A stretch of DNA of 64,000 nucleotides from Actinophytocola sp035995025 (GCA_035995025.1 DASYKY010000057.1:124001-188000); one strand, 5' to 3'. Counted from the stretch's first letter, positions 27,809-36,779 are shown. The notes: generated by a model from the sequence alone, not told the origin. Program-made: numbers and translations.

Positions 27809-28528
27809 ATGCCTGACCCAATGCCCGGCGGCGTCGGCATCTCGCGCCTGTGCGTGTACGACACCGTCACCCCGGACGGCCTTGCCGGTGGGACACCACA
27901 CGTTCACCTGTGCTGCACGGAGGCGTACGTCGTCACCGGCGGGCGCGGGGCCGTGCAGACGTTGTCGGGACAGGGGTTCGCCGAGCGCGAGCTGGGCCCG
28001 GGCGCGGTCGTGTGGTTCACACCGGGCACCGTCCACCGGCTGGTCAACGGCGGCGGCCTGGAGATCGTCGTGGTGATGAGCAACTCGGGCCTGCCCGAGG
28101 CGGGCGACGCGGTGCTCACGTTCCCGCCGGAGATCCTCGCCGACCCGGACCGCTACGCGGCGGCGGCGGCACTGCCCAACGGCGGCGCGCCCGGCACGGA
28201 CGTCACCACGGCGCACCGCAGGCGCGACATGGCGATCGAGGGCTTCCATCGACTGCGCGCCGCGGTCGAGCGGGACGGCCCGCGCGCGCTCGTGTCCTTC
28301 CACGCCGCGGCGACCGCGCTCAAGCGCCCGCTGCTCGACCAGTGGCGCACGCGCTGGGAGAACGGCGCGTACCGCACGGCCCAGTCGACCGGCGTGCACC
28401 TCGACGCCCTGGCCCGCGGCGACGCCACCCACCTGCGCGACGCCCGCGTGTCGGCCCTGCCCGAGCCGACCGAGGAGGGCCGGCTGGGCATGTGCGGCCT
28501 GCTGAACACCTACGTCCCGGCGCCGTGA
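27809..28528 (+). CDS. Cupin-domain protein of sugar-catabolic operon
   Basis: A 239-aa protein with a single beta-barrel cupin core (TPHVHLCCTEAYVVTGGRG, then GAVVWFTPGTVHRLVNG), giving His/Glu metal ligands. A helical C-terminal half of about 110 residues follows. ATG 27809 has GGGAGG eight bases upstream. It leads an operon for a putative sugar or sugar-acid pathway and may be an isomerase or a ligand sensor. No exact enzyme class can be assigned. Confidence 0.82.
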   Translation: MPDPMPGGVGISRLCVYDTVTPDGLAGGTPHVHLCCTEAYVVTGGRGAVQTLSGQGFAERELGPGAVVWFTPGTVHRLVNGGGLEIVVVMSNSGLPEAGDAVLTFPPEILADPDRYAAAAALPNGGAPGTDVTTAHRRRDMAIEGFHRLRAAVERDGPRALVSFHAAATALKRPLLDQWRTRWENGAYRTAQSTGVHLDALARGDATHLRDARVSALPEPTEEGRLGMCGLLNTYVPAP

Positions 28529-28568
28529 CGACCTTGCCCGCGAACCGGCGCCACCCGTAGGCTGCCGA

Positions 28569-28582
28569 GGAAAGCGCTTGCC
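28569..28582. promoter_or_regulatory. LacI-type operator 2
   Basis: GGAAAGCGCTTGCC, a near-palindrome with AAGCGCTT centre, lies 35 bp before the oxidoreductase start. It shares the GGAAAG half-site with operator 1. Confidence 0.72.
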
Positions 28583-28616
28583 TGAGCGCACCACCAGGGC
28601 GGAGGTGGACGGGCAA

Positions 28617-29759
28617 ATGACCCGACGGCCGATCGGCATCGTGCTCAACGGCGTCACCGGGCGCATGGGCTACCGGCAGCACCTGGTGCGGTCGCTCCTG
28701 GCGATCCGCGCCGACGGCGGTGTGCCGCTACCGGACGGCACGCTGCTGTGGCCCGAACCCGTGCTGGTCGGCCGCGACGAGCGCAAGCTCGCCGACATCG
28801 CCGAGCGGCACGGGCTCACCGGCTGGACGACCGACCTGCCGGCGGCCCTCGCCCGGGACGACGTCGAGATCTACTTCGACTCGATCACCACGCAGCAGCG
28901 CGAGAAGACCATCACCGCGGCGCTCGAGGCTGGCAAGCACGTCTACACGGAGAAGCCGCTCGCGATGGACGTCGCGGGCGCGCTCGCGCTCACCCGCGCC
29001 GCCGAGGCGGCCGGCGTGAAGGCGGGCGTGGTCGCGGACAAGATCTTCCTGCCGGGGCTGCGCAAGCTGAAGCGGCTGGTGGACGGCGGTTTCTTCGGCC
29101 GGGTGCTGTCGGTGCGCGGCGAGTTCGGCTACTGGGTGTTCGAGGGCGACTGGCAGCCCGCGCAGCGGCCGTCGTGGAACTACCGGCTCGAGGACGGCGG
29201 CGGCGTCGCGCTCGACATGTTCCCGCACTGGAACTACGTGCTCGAGCACCTGTTCGGCCGGGTGCGCGCGGTGCAGGCCACGGTCGCCACGCACATCCCG
29301 CGCCGCTGGGACGAGACCGGCACCGAGTACACCGCTACCGCCGACGACGCCGCGTACGCGACCTTCGAGCTGGACGGCGGGATGATCGCCCAGATCAACT
29401 CGTCCTGGTGCGTGCGGGTCTTCCGCGACGAGCTCGTCGAGTTCCAGGTGGACGGCACGCACGGCAGCGCGGTCGCCGGGCTGCGGCACTGCCGCGCGCA
29501 GTCGCGGGCGGCGACCCCGAAACCGGTGTGGAACCCGGACGCGCCACCGGACGTCGACCAGCGCGGCGACTGGGCGCGGGTGCCCGACAACGACGTCTTC
29601 GGCAACGGGTTCCGGGTGCAGTGGGAGGCGTTCCTGCGCCACGTCGTGCTCGACGAGCCGTTCCCGTGGGACTTCGCCGCCGGGGCCCGCGGGGTACGCC
29701 TCGCCGAGCTGGGCCTGCGCGCGGCGCACGAGGGCAGGCGCGTCGAGGTCCCGGTGTGA
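28617..29759 (+). CDS. Gfo/Idh/MocA-family oxidoreductase
   Basis: A 380-aa NAD(P)-dependent dehydrogenase. ATG 28617 follows GGAGGTGG at ten bases; an upstream TTG at 28578 would overlap operator 2. N-terminal Rossmann fold with VGRDERKLADIAERHG and the family EKP lysine motif in HVYTEKPLAM; the C-terminal alpha/beta domain contains GVALDMFPHWNYVLEHLFG. The N-terminal GVTGRMGYRQHLVRSLL is an unusual long nucleotide loop seen in a subgroup linked to DUF993. Substrate probably a sugar, inositol-like or keto-sugar compound. Confidence 0.9.
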   Translation: MTRRPIGIVLNGVTGRMGYRQHLVRSLLAIRADGGVPLPDGTLLWPEPVLVGRDERKLADIAERHGLTGWTTDLPAALARDDVEIYFDSITTQQREKTITAALEAGKHVYTEKPLAMDVAGALALTRAAEAAGVKAGVVADKIFLPGLRKLKRLVDGGFFGRVLSVRGEFGYWVFEGDWQPAQRPSWNYRLEDGGGVALDMFPHWNYVLEHLFGRVRAVQATVATHIPRRWDETGTEYTATADDAAYATFELDGGMIAQINSSWCVRVFRDELVEFQVDGTHGSAVAGLRHCRAQSRAATPKPVWNPDAPPDVDQRGDWARVPDNDVFGNGFRVQWEAFLRHVVLDEPFPWDFAAGARGVRLAELGLRAAHEGRRVEVPV

Positions 29760-30904
29760 TGCCGGCCGTCGTGCTGCCCGGCGGGCGCCGGTACACCGTG
29801 CGCGGCGGCGCGCCGTCCGGCGGGTCGCCGCGGGCCCGCTCGCGGATCGCCTACGCGGCGGCGCATGTGGTCGCGGATCCCTTGGCGGACAACGTGCCCG
29901 GCGCGCCGGCGGTGCTCGACTGGGACGCGACGCTGCGGTTCCGCCACCACCTGTGGCACCACGGGCTCGGCGTGGCGGAGGCCATGGACACCGCGCAGCG
30001 CGGCATGGGCCTGGACTACCCGGCCGTCCGCGAGCTGGTGCGGCGCAGCGCCGCCGAGGCCCGCACGGCAGGCGGGCGGCTCGTGGCCGGGGTGTCGACC
30101 GACCAGCTGCCGCCCGGACCGGCCACTGTGGACGCCGTGCTCGCCGCGTACCGCGAGCAGCTCGCCGACGTCGTGTCGGCCGGGACCGTGCCGGTGCTGA
30201 TGTGCAGCCGCCACCTCGCCGCCGCGGCGCGCGGGCCCGACGACTACCTGTCCGTCTACGCGTCACTTCTGTCCGAAGTGGATGGCCCGGTGCTGCTGCA
30301 CTGGCTCGGCGACGTGTTCGACCCGGCACTGGCCGGCTACTGGGGCTCGGCGTCGGTGGACGAGGCCGCGGAGACCGTGCTGTCGCTGCTGAAGGATCAT
30401 TCGTCCACTGTGGACGGTGTGAAGCTGTCGCTGCTGGACGCGGACTTCGAGGTCGCGTTCCGCCGCCGCCTGCCTGCCGGGGTGCGCATGTACACCGGCG
30501 ACGACTTCGACTACCCGCGGCTGATCGAGGGCGACGAGCTCGGCCACTCGGACGCGCTGCTGGGCGTGTTCGCGGCGATCGCGCCGGTGGCCGGGCGGGC
30601 GCTCGCCGCGCTGGACGCCGGTTCGGTGGCGGAGTTCCGCGCGTTGCTCGACCCGACCGTGCCGCTGGCCCGGCACCTCTTCGCCGCGCCGACGCGGTAC
30701 TACAAGACGGGCCTCGTGTTCCTGTCGTGGCTGGCCGGGCACCAGGACCACTTCACGATGGTCGGCGGCCTGCAGTCCGGGCGGTCGCCGGGCCACCTCG
30801 GAGAGCTGCTCGTGCTGGCCGACGCGGCCGGCCTGCTGCCGGACGCGTCGCTCGCCGCCGCGCGCGCCCGGGCGTTCTTCGCGACGTGCGGGGTGGCGCA
30901 GTGA
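29759..30904 (+). CDS. DUF993-family (DHDPS-like barrel) protein
   Basis: A 381-aa protein whose ATG overlaps the previous stop (TGATG). The sequence fits the DUF993 family, thought to adopt a dihydrodipicolinate-synthase-like TIM barrel: GVKLSLLDADFEVAF carries a Lys in the expected Schiff-base strand, and MYTGDDFDYPRLIEGD is a family hallmark. It may be a retro-aldol enzyme acting after the dehydrogenase. No characterised activity is known to me. The 3' end overlaps the isomerase start (GTGA). Confidence 0.85.
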   Translation: MPAVVLPGGRRYTVRGGAPSGGSPRARSRIAYAAAHVVADPLADNVPGAPAVLDWDATLRFRHHLWHHGLGVAEAMDTAQRGMGLDYPAVRELVRRSAAEARTAGGRLVAGVSTDQLPPGPATVDAVLAAYREQLADVVSAGTVPVLMCSRHLAAAARGPDDYLSVYASLLSEVDGPVLLHWLGDVFDPALAGYWGSASVDEAAETVLSLLKDHSSTVDGVKLSLLDADFEVAFRRRLPAGVRMYTGDDFDYPRLIEGDELGHSDALLGVFAAIAPVAGRALAALDAGSVAEFRALLDPTVPLARHLFAAPTRYYKTGLVFLSWLAGHQDHFTMVGGLQSGRSPGHLGELLVLADAAGLLPDASLAAARARAFFATCGVAQ

Positions 30905-31740
30905 GCCTCGAACGGTTCTCGTTCAACCAGGCCACCGCGAAGTACTGGCCGCTGCCCGACATGATCGCGGGCTGCGCGGCGGCCGGGGTGGCGGCGGTGG
31001 GGCTGTGGCGCGAGCCGGTGGCCGAGTACGGCCTGGCGCGGTCCGCGGCGCTCGTGCGCTCGGCCGGCCTGGCGGTCAGCTCGCTGTGCCGTGGCGGCTT
31101 CTTCGGCGCGGACGGCTGGCTCGACGACAACCGGCGGGCGATCGACGAGGCCGTGGCGCTCGGCGCGCCGGTACTGGTGCTGGTGTGCGGCGGGCTTTCC
31201 GGCCGCTCGCTCGACGAGGCGCGCGGGCGGGTCGCGGCGGGGCTCGCCGCGCTGGCGCCGTACGCGCTGGAGGCCGGCGTGCGGCTCGCGGTCGAGCCGA
31301 TGCACCCGATGTTCGCCGCGGACCGCAGCGTGGTGTCGACCCTCGGCGGGGCGCTGGCGCTGGCCGCGCCGTTCCCGGTCGAGGCGGTCGGGATCGCGCT
31401 GGACACGTACCACGTGTGGTGGGACGAGCAGGTGTTCCCGCTGATCACGGCGGGCGGCGAGCGGATCGCGTGCCTGCAGCTGGCCGACTGGGTGCTGCCG
31501 CTGCCGGCGGACGTGCTGCTGGGCCGCGGCTTGCCGGGCACGGGCTGCGTGGAGTTCGGCCGGTTCCTGCGCGCCACCGTCGCGGCCGGCTACACGGGCC
31601 CGGTCGAGGTGGAGGTGTTCGACGCCGAGTTGTGGGCGCGGCCGGGCGAGGACGTCCTGCGCGACACGATCGCCGCCTACCGCGCGGTGACCGCCGAGGC
31701 GGCCGCGCCGCTGACGGGGGAGCGGCCGGACCGCCGGTAA
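30901..31740 (+). CDS. Sugar phosphate isomerase/epimerase (AP endonuclease-2 fold)
   Basis: A 279-aa TIM-barrel protein. GTG 30901 overlaps the DUF993 stop. Metal-site segments: the Glu of RLAVEPMHPMF, LDTYHVWWDE, and EVEVFDAELW near the end, in the order expected for xylose-isomerase-like proteins. It would interconvert ketoses/aldoses or epimers as part of the same catabolic pathway. Confidence 0.88.
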   Translation: MSLERFSFNQATAKYWPLPDMIAGCAAAGVAAVGLWREPVAEYGLARSAALVRSAGLAVSSLCRGGFFGADGWLDDNRRAIDEAVALGAPVLVLVCGGLSGRSLDEARGRVAAGLAALAPYALEAGVRLAVEPMHPMFAADRSVVSTLGGALALAAPFPVEAVGIALDTYHVWWDEQVFPLITAGGERIACLQLADWVLPLPADVLLGRGLPGTGCVEFGRFLRATVAAGYTGPVEVEVFDAELWARPGEDVLRDTIAAYRAVTAEAAAPLTGERPDRR

Positions 31741-31750
31741 CGTCGGTGGC

Positions 31751-32356
31751 GTGTCGATCACCGGGGTGGGCGTGGGCATGCGGGCCGGCGAGCACTGGCT
31801 GTTCCGCGGCCTGGACGTGGCCGCGGGCGCCGGCGAGTGCGTCGTGCTGACGGGCGCGAACGGGACGGGGAAGTCGACGCTGCTGCACTGTCTCTACGGG
31901 CTGCGCCAGCCCACCGAGGGCACGGTGCGGGTGCTGGGCGAGGAGCCGGACGAGCGGTCCACGGCGTTCCGCCGGCAGGTGGCCGTGTTGCTCGACGACT
32001 CGGACTTCTTCGCCGAGCTCTCGCCGCGTCAGCACCTGGAGCTGCTGTTCGGCGCGTTCGCGGTCGACGACGAGCCGGCCGAGTGGCTGGCGTGGGCGGG
32101 CCTGTCCGAGCGGGCCGACGTGCACGCGTACCACCTGTCGGCCGGCCAGCGACGGCGCTTGCTGCTGCTCGGCGCGATCGCCCGGCCGCACGAGGTGCTG
32201 CTGCTGGACGAGCCGGAGCGGGCGCTGGACGCGCAGGGCAAGGAGTGGCTGGCGGACGTGGTGGCCGCGGAGCGCGAGGCGGACCGGACCGTGGTGCTGG
32301 CCACCCACCACCCGCCGCTGCTGGCGGTCGCCGACCACACGGTGCCGCTGGGATGA
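31751..32356 (+). CDS. ABC transporter ATP-binding protein
   Basis: A compact 201-aa ATPase starting at GTG 31751. Walker A LTGANGTGKSTLL, the Q-loop AVLLDDSDFFAELS, signature HLSAGQRRRLLLL (S-A instead of S-G), Walker B VLLLDEPERALD and H-loop ATHHP are all present. The size and the DD in the Q-loop region resemble CcmA-like or bacteriocin-exporter ATPases. Its TGA overlaps the ATG of a triplicated small ORF, then the large membrane subunit follows, so the three are co-translated. Confidence 0.9.
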   Translation: MSITGVGVGMRAGEHWLFRGLDVAAGAGECVVLTGANGTGKSTLLHCLYGLRQPTEGTVRVLGEEPDERSTAFRRQVAVLLDDSDFFAELSPRQHLELLFGAFAVDDEPAEWLAWAGLSERADVHAYHLSAGQRRRLLLLGAIARPHEVLLLDEPERALDAQGKEWLADVVAAEREADRTVVLATHHPPLLAVADHTVPLG

Positions 32357-32754
32357 GGGCTTCGGCGCGCCGGTGGCTGTCCGGTGAGGAGTGGGCGTCG
32401 GGTTTGCTGTCGGGGGTTGGTGTGCTGGGGGTGGCGTGGTTTCCGGGTGGGCGCCGGGTGCCGCGGCTTGGGTGGGTCCTCGGGTCTGGTGGTGTTGGTC
32501 GGATGAGGGCGTTGGTGCGCGGGTGGCTGTCTGGTGAGGAGTGGGTGTCGGGTTTGTTGTTGGGGGTTGGCGTGGTTCCGGGTGGGTGCCGGGCGGCGCG
32601 GCTTGGGTGGGTCCTCGGGTCTGGTGTTGGTCGGATGAGGGCGTTGGTGCGCGGGTGGTTGTCTGGTGAGGAGTGGGCGTCGGGTCTGCTGTCGGGGGTT
32701 GGTTTGCTGGCGGTGGCGCTGTTCTGCAAGGACGCCGCGGTGTCGGCGAGATGA
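32353..32754 (+). CDS. 133-aa ORF made of three in-frame tandem units
   Basis: Starts with an ATGA overlap on the ATPase and ends with an ATGA overlap on the membrane subunit. It consists of three units, each opening with Met: units 1 and 2 (50 and 44 codons) end LGWVLGSG..VGR, unit 3 (39 codons) ends with CKDAAVSAR. Each opens MRA(S/L)(A/V)R(R/G)WLSGEEW and continues with a short hydrophobic stretch. The membrane subunit itself opens MTALARRWLSGDER, so the units resemble its N-terminus. Codons such as GGT, TTG, TCT and GTT are far more frequent than in neighbours. It may be a small coupled membrane peptide amplified by duplication, or merely an expanded leader. Confidence 0.6.
   Translation: MRASARRWLSGEEWASGLLSGVGVLGVAWFPGGRRVPRLGWVLGSGGVGRMRALVRGWLSGEEWVSGLLLGVGVVPGGCRAARLGWVLGSGVGRMRALVRGWLSGEEWASGLLSGVGLLAVALFCKDAAVSAR
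32353..32754 (+). repeat. Tandem repeat of 150, 132 and 120 bp
   Basis: Units start at 32353, 32503 and 32635; every unit length is a multiple of three, so the reading frame survives. Units 1 and 2 share a G-rich end containing GGGTGGGTCCTCGGGTC, where closely spaced GGG runs could form G-quadruplexes on this strand. Near-identity between units points to recent duplication. Confidence 0.9.
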
Positions 32755-34061
32755 CGGCCCTGGCCCGCCGGTGGTTGTCCGGTGACGAGCGGACGGTCGG
32801 CCTGCTGCTGGCGGTCGGCCTGCTGACGATGGCGTTCTTCCGCCTCGACAACCTGCGCCACGACCTCGGCGTGCCGGCCGGCCCGGCGGTGCCGCTCGCG
32901 ACGGTCGTGGTGGCGGCCGCGCTCGCGTGGTGGTCCCTGCTGCCGCGCGGCTTCGTGTGGCTGGAGCCCGCGGTGCTGACGTGGCGGGACTTCTCCGGGG
33001 ACCGGTCGCGGGTGGTCGGGCAGCGGCTGGTGGCGGGCTGGATCTTCCGGCAGCTCGCGCTCGGCTACCTGCTGGCCGTCCTCGCCGCGCTCGTGGCGGC
33101 GCCGGCGGTGTGGACCGTGGCCGGGGTGGCGGTGGTGTTCGGCGCGGGGCTGCTGGCGCTGGGGGTGGTGCGCGGCCCGGCCGGGCGCGGACTCTCGCGG
33201 CACCTGGTCGAGCGCGCGGCGTTGCTCGTCCTCGCCCTGGTCGCCGTCGCGGTGCGGCCCGGGCCCGTGGTCCTCCTCGTCGCGGCCGGGGTCATGACGG
33301 CCGCCGCGGTGCCGCTGCTCGCCGGGTCCGGGGCGCCGGGGCGGCCGCGAGTGGCACAGGCCGGGCGGCGGGACCTGGTCGACGGGTGGCGCGACCGCGT
33401 GCTGCGGACCAGCGGGCTGCAGTTCCTCGACCTCGGTCTGCTGCTCCCCGCCGCCCGGCCCGTCGGCCGCACGGCGTCGCTCCGCGGGCACCTCGGGTTC
33501 GCGTTGGCCGGCGTGCGCGGGCGCGCGCGGCACCTGCCGACCGCGGGCCTGCTCGCGCTCGCGGCCGTCGTCGTGCACCTGGAGTTCCCCAACCTCGGCC
33601 ACCTCGCCGTCTTCGGCCTGGCCGGCTACCTCGCGATGGTGCCGCTCGCCGGCGGGCTGGGGGAGCTGTGGCGCTCGCCGGGCCGCCGCCGCTGGGTCGT
33701 GCGGTCCGACACCGCCCTGCGGGCCGACCACCTCGTCGTACTCACCGGGCTCGCCGTCGCCTGGGCGGCCGTCGCCGCGGGGGTCGCGGCCGTCGCCGGA
33801 CAGCCGTGGCACGCGACGGTCCTGCTCACGGTCCCCCTCATGGCCGCGTGCGCGGTCCGCACCGTGTCCCGCCCACAACCCACCTACGACAACCTCGCGC
33901 AGGTCGACACCCCGTTCGGCGCCGTGCCGGCCCGGCTGATCCTGCAGACGCTCCGCGGCCCGGACGTCGGCGCGCTCGGCGTCCTGCTGCTCGCCGCCCT
34001 ACCCGCCTACGCCGGTGCCGTCGTAGTAGCCCTGGTCGTGGCGTTCTGCGTACTCCGCTAG
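32751..34061 (+). CDS. Large polytopic ABC membrane subunit
   Basis: A 436-aa hydrophobic protein with roughly 9-11 TM helices and no ATPase motifs. ATG 32751 overlaps the preceding ORF by ATGA. Cytoplasmic parts include a basic stretch with RTSGLQFLDLGLLLPAARPV. It is the probable permease partner of the ATPase at 31751, similar in arrangement to the actinobacterial DUF6297-type membrane proteins (tentative). Function unknown; export of a peptide or lipid is possible. Its last 63 bp overlap the convergent phosphotransferase gene. Confidence 0.8.
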   Translation: MTALARRWLSGDERTVGLLLAVGLLTMAFFRLDNLRHDLGVPAGPAVPLATVVVAAALAWWSLLPRGFVWLEPAVLTWRDFSGDRSRVVGQRLVAGWIFRQLALGYLLAVLAALVAAPAVWTVAGVAVVFGAGLLALGVVRGPAGRGLSRHLVERAALLVLALVAVAVRPGPVVLLVAAGVMTAAAVPLLAGSGAPGRPRVAQAGRRDLVDGWRDRVLRTSGLQFLDLGLLLPAARPVGRTASLRGHLGFALAGVRGRARHLPTAGLLALAAVVVHLEFPNLGHLAVFGLAGYLAMVPLAGGLGELWRSPGRRRWVVRSDTALRADHLVVLTGLAVAWAAVAAGVAAVAGQPWHATVLLTVPLMAACAVRTVSRPQPTYDNLAQVDTPFGAVPARLILQTLRGPDVGALGVLLLAALPAYAGAVVVALVVAFCVLR

Positions 34062-34877
34062 CGCCGCCCGCGCCTGCCCGGCCCGCGCCGGGAAGTAGTG
34101 GGCCAGCAGCTGCTGCCACGCCACCGCGAACACCTCGCGCAATGCCCGGCACATCGCCAGTCCGGCCTCGTCCACCCGGCCCGATACCGCGCTCGCCCAG
34201 TCACCAGGCCGGCCGGACCCCGCAACGCACGCGTAGTCCCACGCCGGCGGCCCCCGCCAGGCGTCCTCGAAGTCGTTCCACATCGGGCCCGACGGCGTGA
34301 CCAGGACGTTCCCCGGGTGCGCGTCGCCGTGCAGCGGCTGGGCGGGCAGCGCGGCCACGGCCCCGCCGAGCCGGGCGCCGTCCGCCGCCAGCAGCCGGGA
34401 CAGGCCGGGGTCGAGCGAACCGGAAAGGAAGGTCAGGACCCGGTCGAGATCCGCTCGCGGACCGTCGGCGGCGAGCGTGCCAGGGAAGTCCCGCGCCGCG
34501 GCGTGCAGCTCGGCCAGCATCGAGACCAGCGATGCGGGCCCGACCAGCGCGGACGGGTCGTGCTCGACGTAGCGCCACAGCGCGATCGTGATCCCGCCCA
34601 CGTCGTGGGGGCCCGCGGGCGGATCGGTGGCCGGGCGCACCACCGGCAGGTCCCGGCCGTGCAGGTACGTCGCCAGCTCGATGTCGCTCGCCAGCCACCG
34701 GTGCACGCCCGGACGCAGCGCGGTCAGCGTCGCCACCCTGGCCACGAGCGGATAAGGCCGCAGGTGGAGCAGCACGTTGCTGGAGTCGCGGAGCAGCCGC
34801 GGCTCGACCTCGCGCAGACCAAGATCGGCGGCGAGCGTCACGGCCGCCGCGACCGCGGCCTCCCGGCTGATCGACAT
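33999..34877 (-). CDS. APH-family phosphotransferase
   Basis: A 292-aa protein-kinase-like fold enzyme of the aminoglycoside/choline phosphotransferase superfamily. Catalytic loop PLHGDAHPGNVLV (Asp as base) and the DFG-equivalent MWNDFEDAW are both intact. The hinge segment ALWRYVEHDP is typical. Substrate is not predictable; small alcohols, homoserine or an antibiotic are possible. It overlaps the end of the membrane protein gene tail-to-tail and is divergent from ctaD. Confidence 0.88.
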   Translation of the reverse strand: MSISREAAVAAAVTLAADLGLREVEPRLLRDSSNVLLHLRPYPLVARVATLTALRPGVHRWLASDIELATYLHGRDLPVVRPATDPPAGPHDVGGITIALWRYVEHDPSALVGPASLVSMLAELHAAARDFPGTLAADGPRADLDRVLTFLSGSLDPGLSRLLAADGARLGGAVAALPAQPLHGDAHPGNVLVTPSGPMWNDFEDAWRGPPAWDYACVAGSGRPGDWASAVSGRVDEAGLAMCRALREVFAVAWQQLLAHYFPARAGQARAALAEYAERHDQGYYDGTGVGG

Positions 34878-34994
34878 GACCGGGATCGTGCCAGGCGGGA
34901 GGTGCCAGCCCTGGCGTGTTCGCCGACACCGAGAGGGCTACGATCGCCACGAATCACGGTTCGGCGTGGTCGTTCGACGCGCAGGAGGCATGGA

Positions 34995-36779
34995 GTGACT
35001 GCAGTAGCCCCGAAGCCGGTCGCCACGCGGCCGTATCCGGCGCGGCCGACAGTCAAGGGCGGGTATCTGCTCCAGTGGTTCCGGGAGACGGACCCGAAGA
35101 AGATCGGCGTGTTCTACGTCGTCACGGCGTTCGCCTTCTTCATGGTCGGCGGCGCGATGGCCATGCTGATGCGGTCCGAGCTGGCCTTCCCCGGACAGCA
35201 GTTCCTGTCGCAGGAGCAGTACAACCAGCTGTTCACCATGCACGGCACGATCATGCTGCTGCTGTACGCGACGCCGATCCTGTTCGGGTTCGCCAACCTG
35301 GTGCTGCCGATCCAGATCGGCGCGCCGGACGTGGCCTTCCCCCGGCTGAACGCCTTCTCCTACTGGCTGTTCCTGTTCGGCGGCATCATCGTGATGTCCG
35401 GCTTCCTGACGCCGGGTGGCGCCGCCGACTTCGGCTGGTTCGCCTACACCCCGCTGTCGGACAAGATCCACTCGCCGGGCGTCGGCGGTGACCTGTGGAT
35501 CGTCGGCCTGATCCTCGCCGGTCTCGGCACCATCCTCGGTGCGGTCAACATGCTGACCACCGTGATCACGCTGCGCGCGCCCGGCATGACGATGTTCCGG
35601 ATGCCGATCTTCGTCTGGAACATCCTGGTCACCTCGATCCTGGTGCTGATCGCCTTCCCGATCCTCACCGCGGCGCTGTTCGGACTGCTGGCCGACCGCC
35701 AGCTCGGCGCCCACGTCTTCGACCCGGCCAACGGCGGCGTGATCCTCTGGCAGCACCTCTTCTGGTTCTTCGGCCATCCAGAGGTCTACATCGTCGCCCT
35801 GCCGTTCTTCGGCATCGTCTCGGAGATCTTCCCGGTGTTCAGCCGCAAGCCGCTGTTCGGCTACCGCGGCCTGATCTACGCGACGCTGGGCATCGGCGCG
35901 CTGTCCGTGGCCGTGTGGGCGCACCACATGTACGCCACCGGCGCGGTGCTGCTGCCGTTCTTCTCGTTCATGACGTTCCTCATCGCGGTGCCGACCGGCG
36001 TGAAGTTCTTCAACTGGATCGGCACGATGTGGAAGGGGTCGCTGACCTTCGAGACGCCGATGCTGTTCTCGGTGGGCTTCCTCGTCACGTTCCTCTTCGG
36101 CGGCCTGACCGGAATCCTGCTGGCCGCGCCGGCCATCGACTTCCACGTGTCGGACACGTACTTCGTGGTGGCGCACTTCCATTACGTGCTGTACGGCACG
36201 ATCGCGTTCGCCACGTTCGCCGGCATCTACTTCTGGTTCCCGAAGTTCACCGGGCGGTATCTCGACGAGTCGCTGGGCAAGCTGCACTTCTGGACCACGT
36301 TCCTCGGCTTCCACGGCACGTTCCTCATCCAGCACTGGCTGGGCAACGAGGGCATGCCGCGCCGCTACGCCGACTACCTGGCGAGCGACGGCTTCACCAC
36401 GCTGAACACGATCTCCACGATCGGCGCGTACATCCTCGGCGCGTCCACGCTGCCGTTCATCTGGAACGTGTTCAAGAGCTACCGCTACGGCGAGACGACC
36501 GACGCGGACGACCCGTGGGGCTACGGCAACTCGCTCGAGTGGGCCACCAGCACCCCGCCGCCGCGGCACAACTTCACGGAGATGCCGCGCATCCGCTCCG
36601 AGCGGCCGGCGTTCGACCTGCACTACCCGCACATGGTCGAGCAGGCGCACGCCGACAAGTACATCGGCCCGTTCAGCGGCAACCACGCGGCGGATGCGCC
36701 CGCGGCGCCCTCGGAGAAGCTTGCCGCGGTGATGAACGAGGACGAGATCTCCAAGGGTGACCCCAAGAACCCGAACTGA
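34995..36779 (+). CDS. ctaD: Cytochrome c oxidase subunit I
   Basis: A 594-aa heme-copper oxidase core subunit with about 12 TM helices. GTG 34995 is preferred, with AGGAGG six bases upstream; the nearby ATG 34990 is out of frame. Key residues: heme a His in FTMHGTIML, the CuB His-Tyr pair in FFGHPEVYI, the two CuB His after AVWAHHMY, and the heme ligands in VAHFHYVLYG. The K- and D-channel regions look complete. It reduces O2 to water in the aa3 complex of the bcc-aa3 supercomplex. ctaC/ctaE are not adjacent, as usual in actinobacteria. serB overlaps its 3' end. Confidence 0.97.
   Translation: MTAVAPKPVATRPYPARPTVKGGYLLQWFRETDPKKIGVFYVVTAFAFFMVGGAMAMLMRSELAFPGQQFLSQEQYNQLFTMHGTIMLLLYATPILFGFANLVLPIQIGAPDVAFPRLNAFSYWLFLFGGIIVMSGFLTPGGAADFGWFAYTPLSDKIHSPGVGGDLWIVGLILAGLGTILGAVNMLTTVITLRAPGMTMFRMPIFVWNILVTSILVLIAFPILTAALFGLLADRQLGAHVFDPANGGVILWQHLFWFFGHPEVYIVALPFFGIVSEIFPVFSRKPLFGYRGLIYATLGIGALSVAVWAHHMYATGAVLLPFFSFMTFLIAVPTGVKFFNWIGTMWKGSLTFETPMLFSVGFLVTFLFGGLTGILLAAPAIDFHVSDTYFVVAHFHYVLYGTIAFATFAGIYFWFPKFTGRYLDESLGKLHFWTTFLGFHGTFLIQHWLGNEGMPRRYADYLASDGFTTLNTISTIGAYILGASTLPFIWNVFKSYRYGETTDADDPWGYGNSLEWATSTPPPRHNFTEMPRIRSERPAFDLHYPHMVEQAHADKYIGPFSGNHAADAPAAPSEKLAAVMNEDEISKGDPKNPN

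Noticed and set aside
31445..32851. Long antisense frame rich in Pro-Thr repeats opposite the tandem ORF
   Set aside because: It is the complement of G/T-rich sense repeats and spans real genes on the plus strand; no ribosome site and no independent support.
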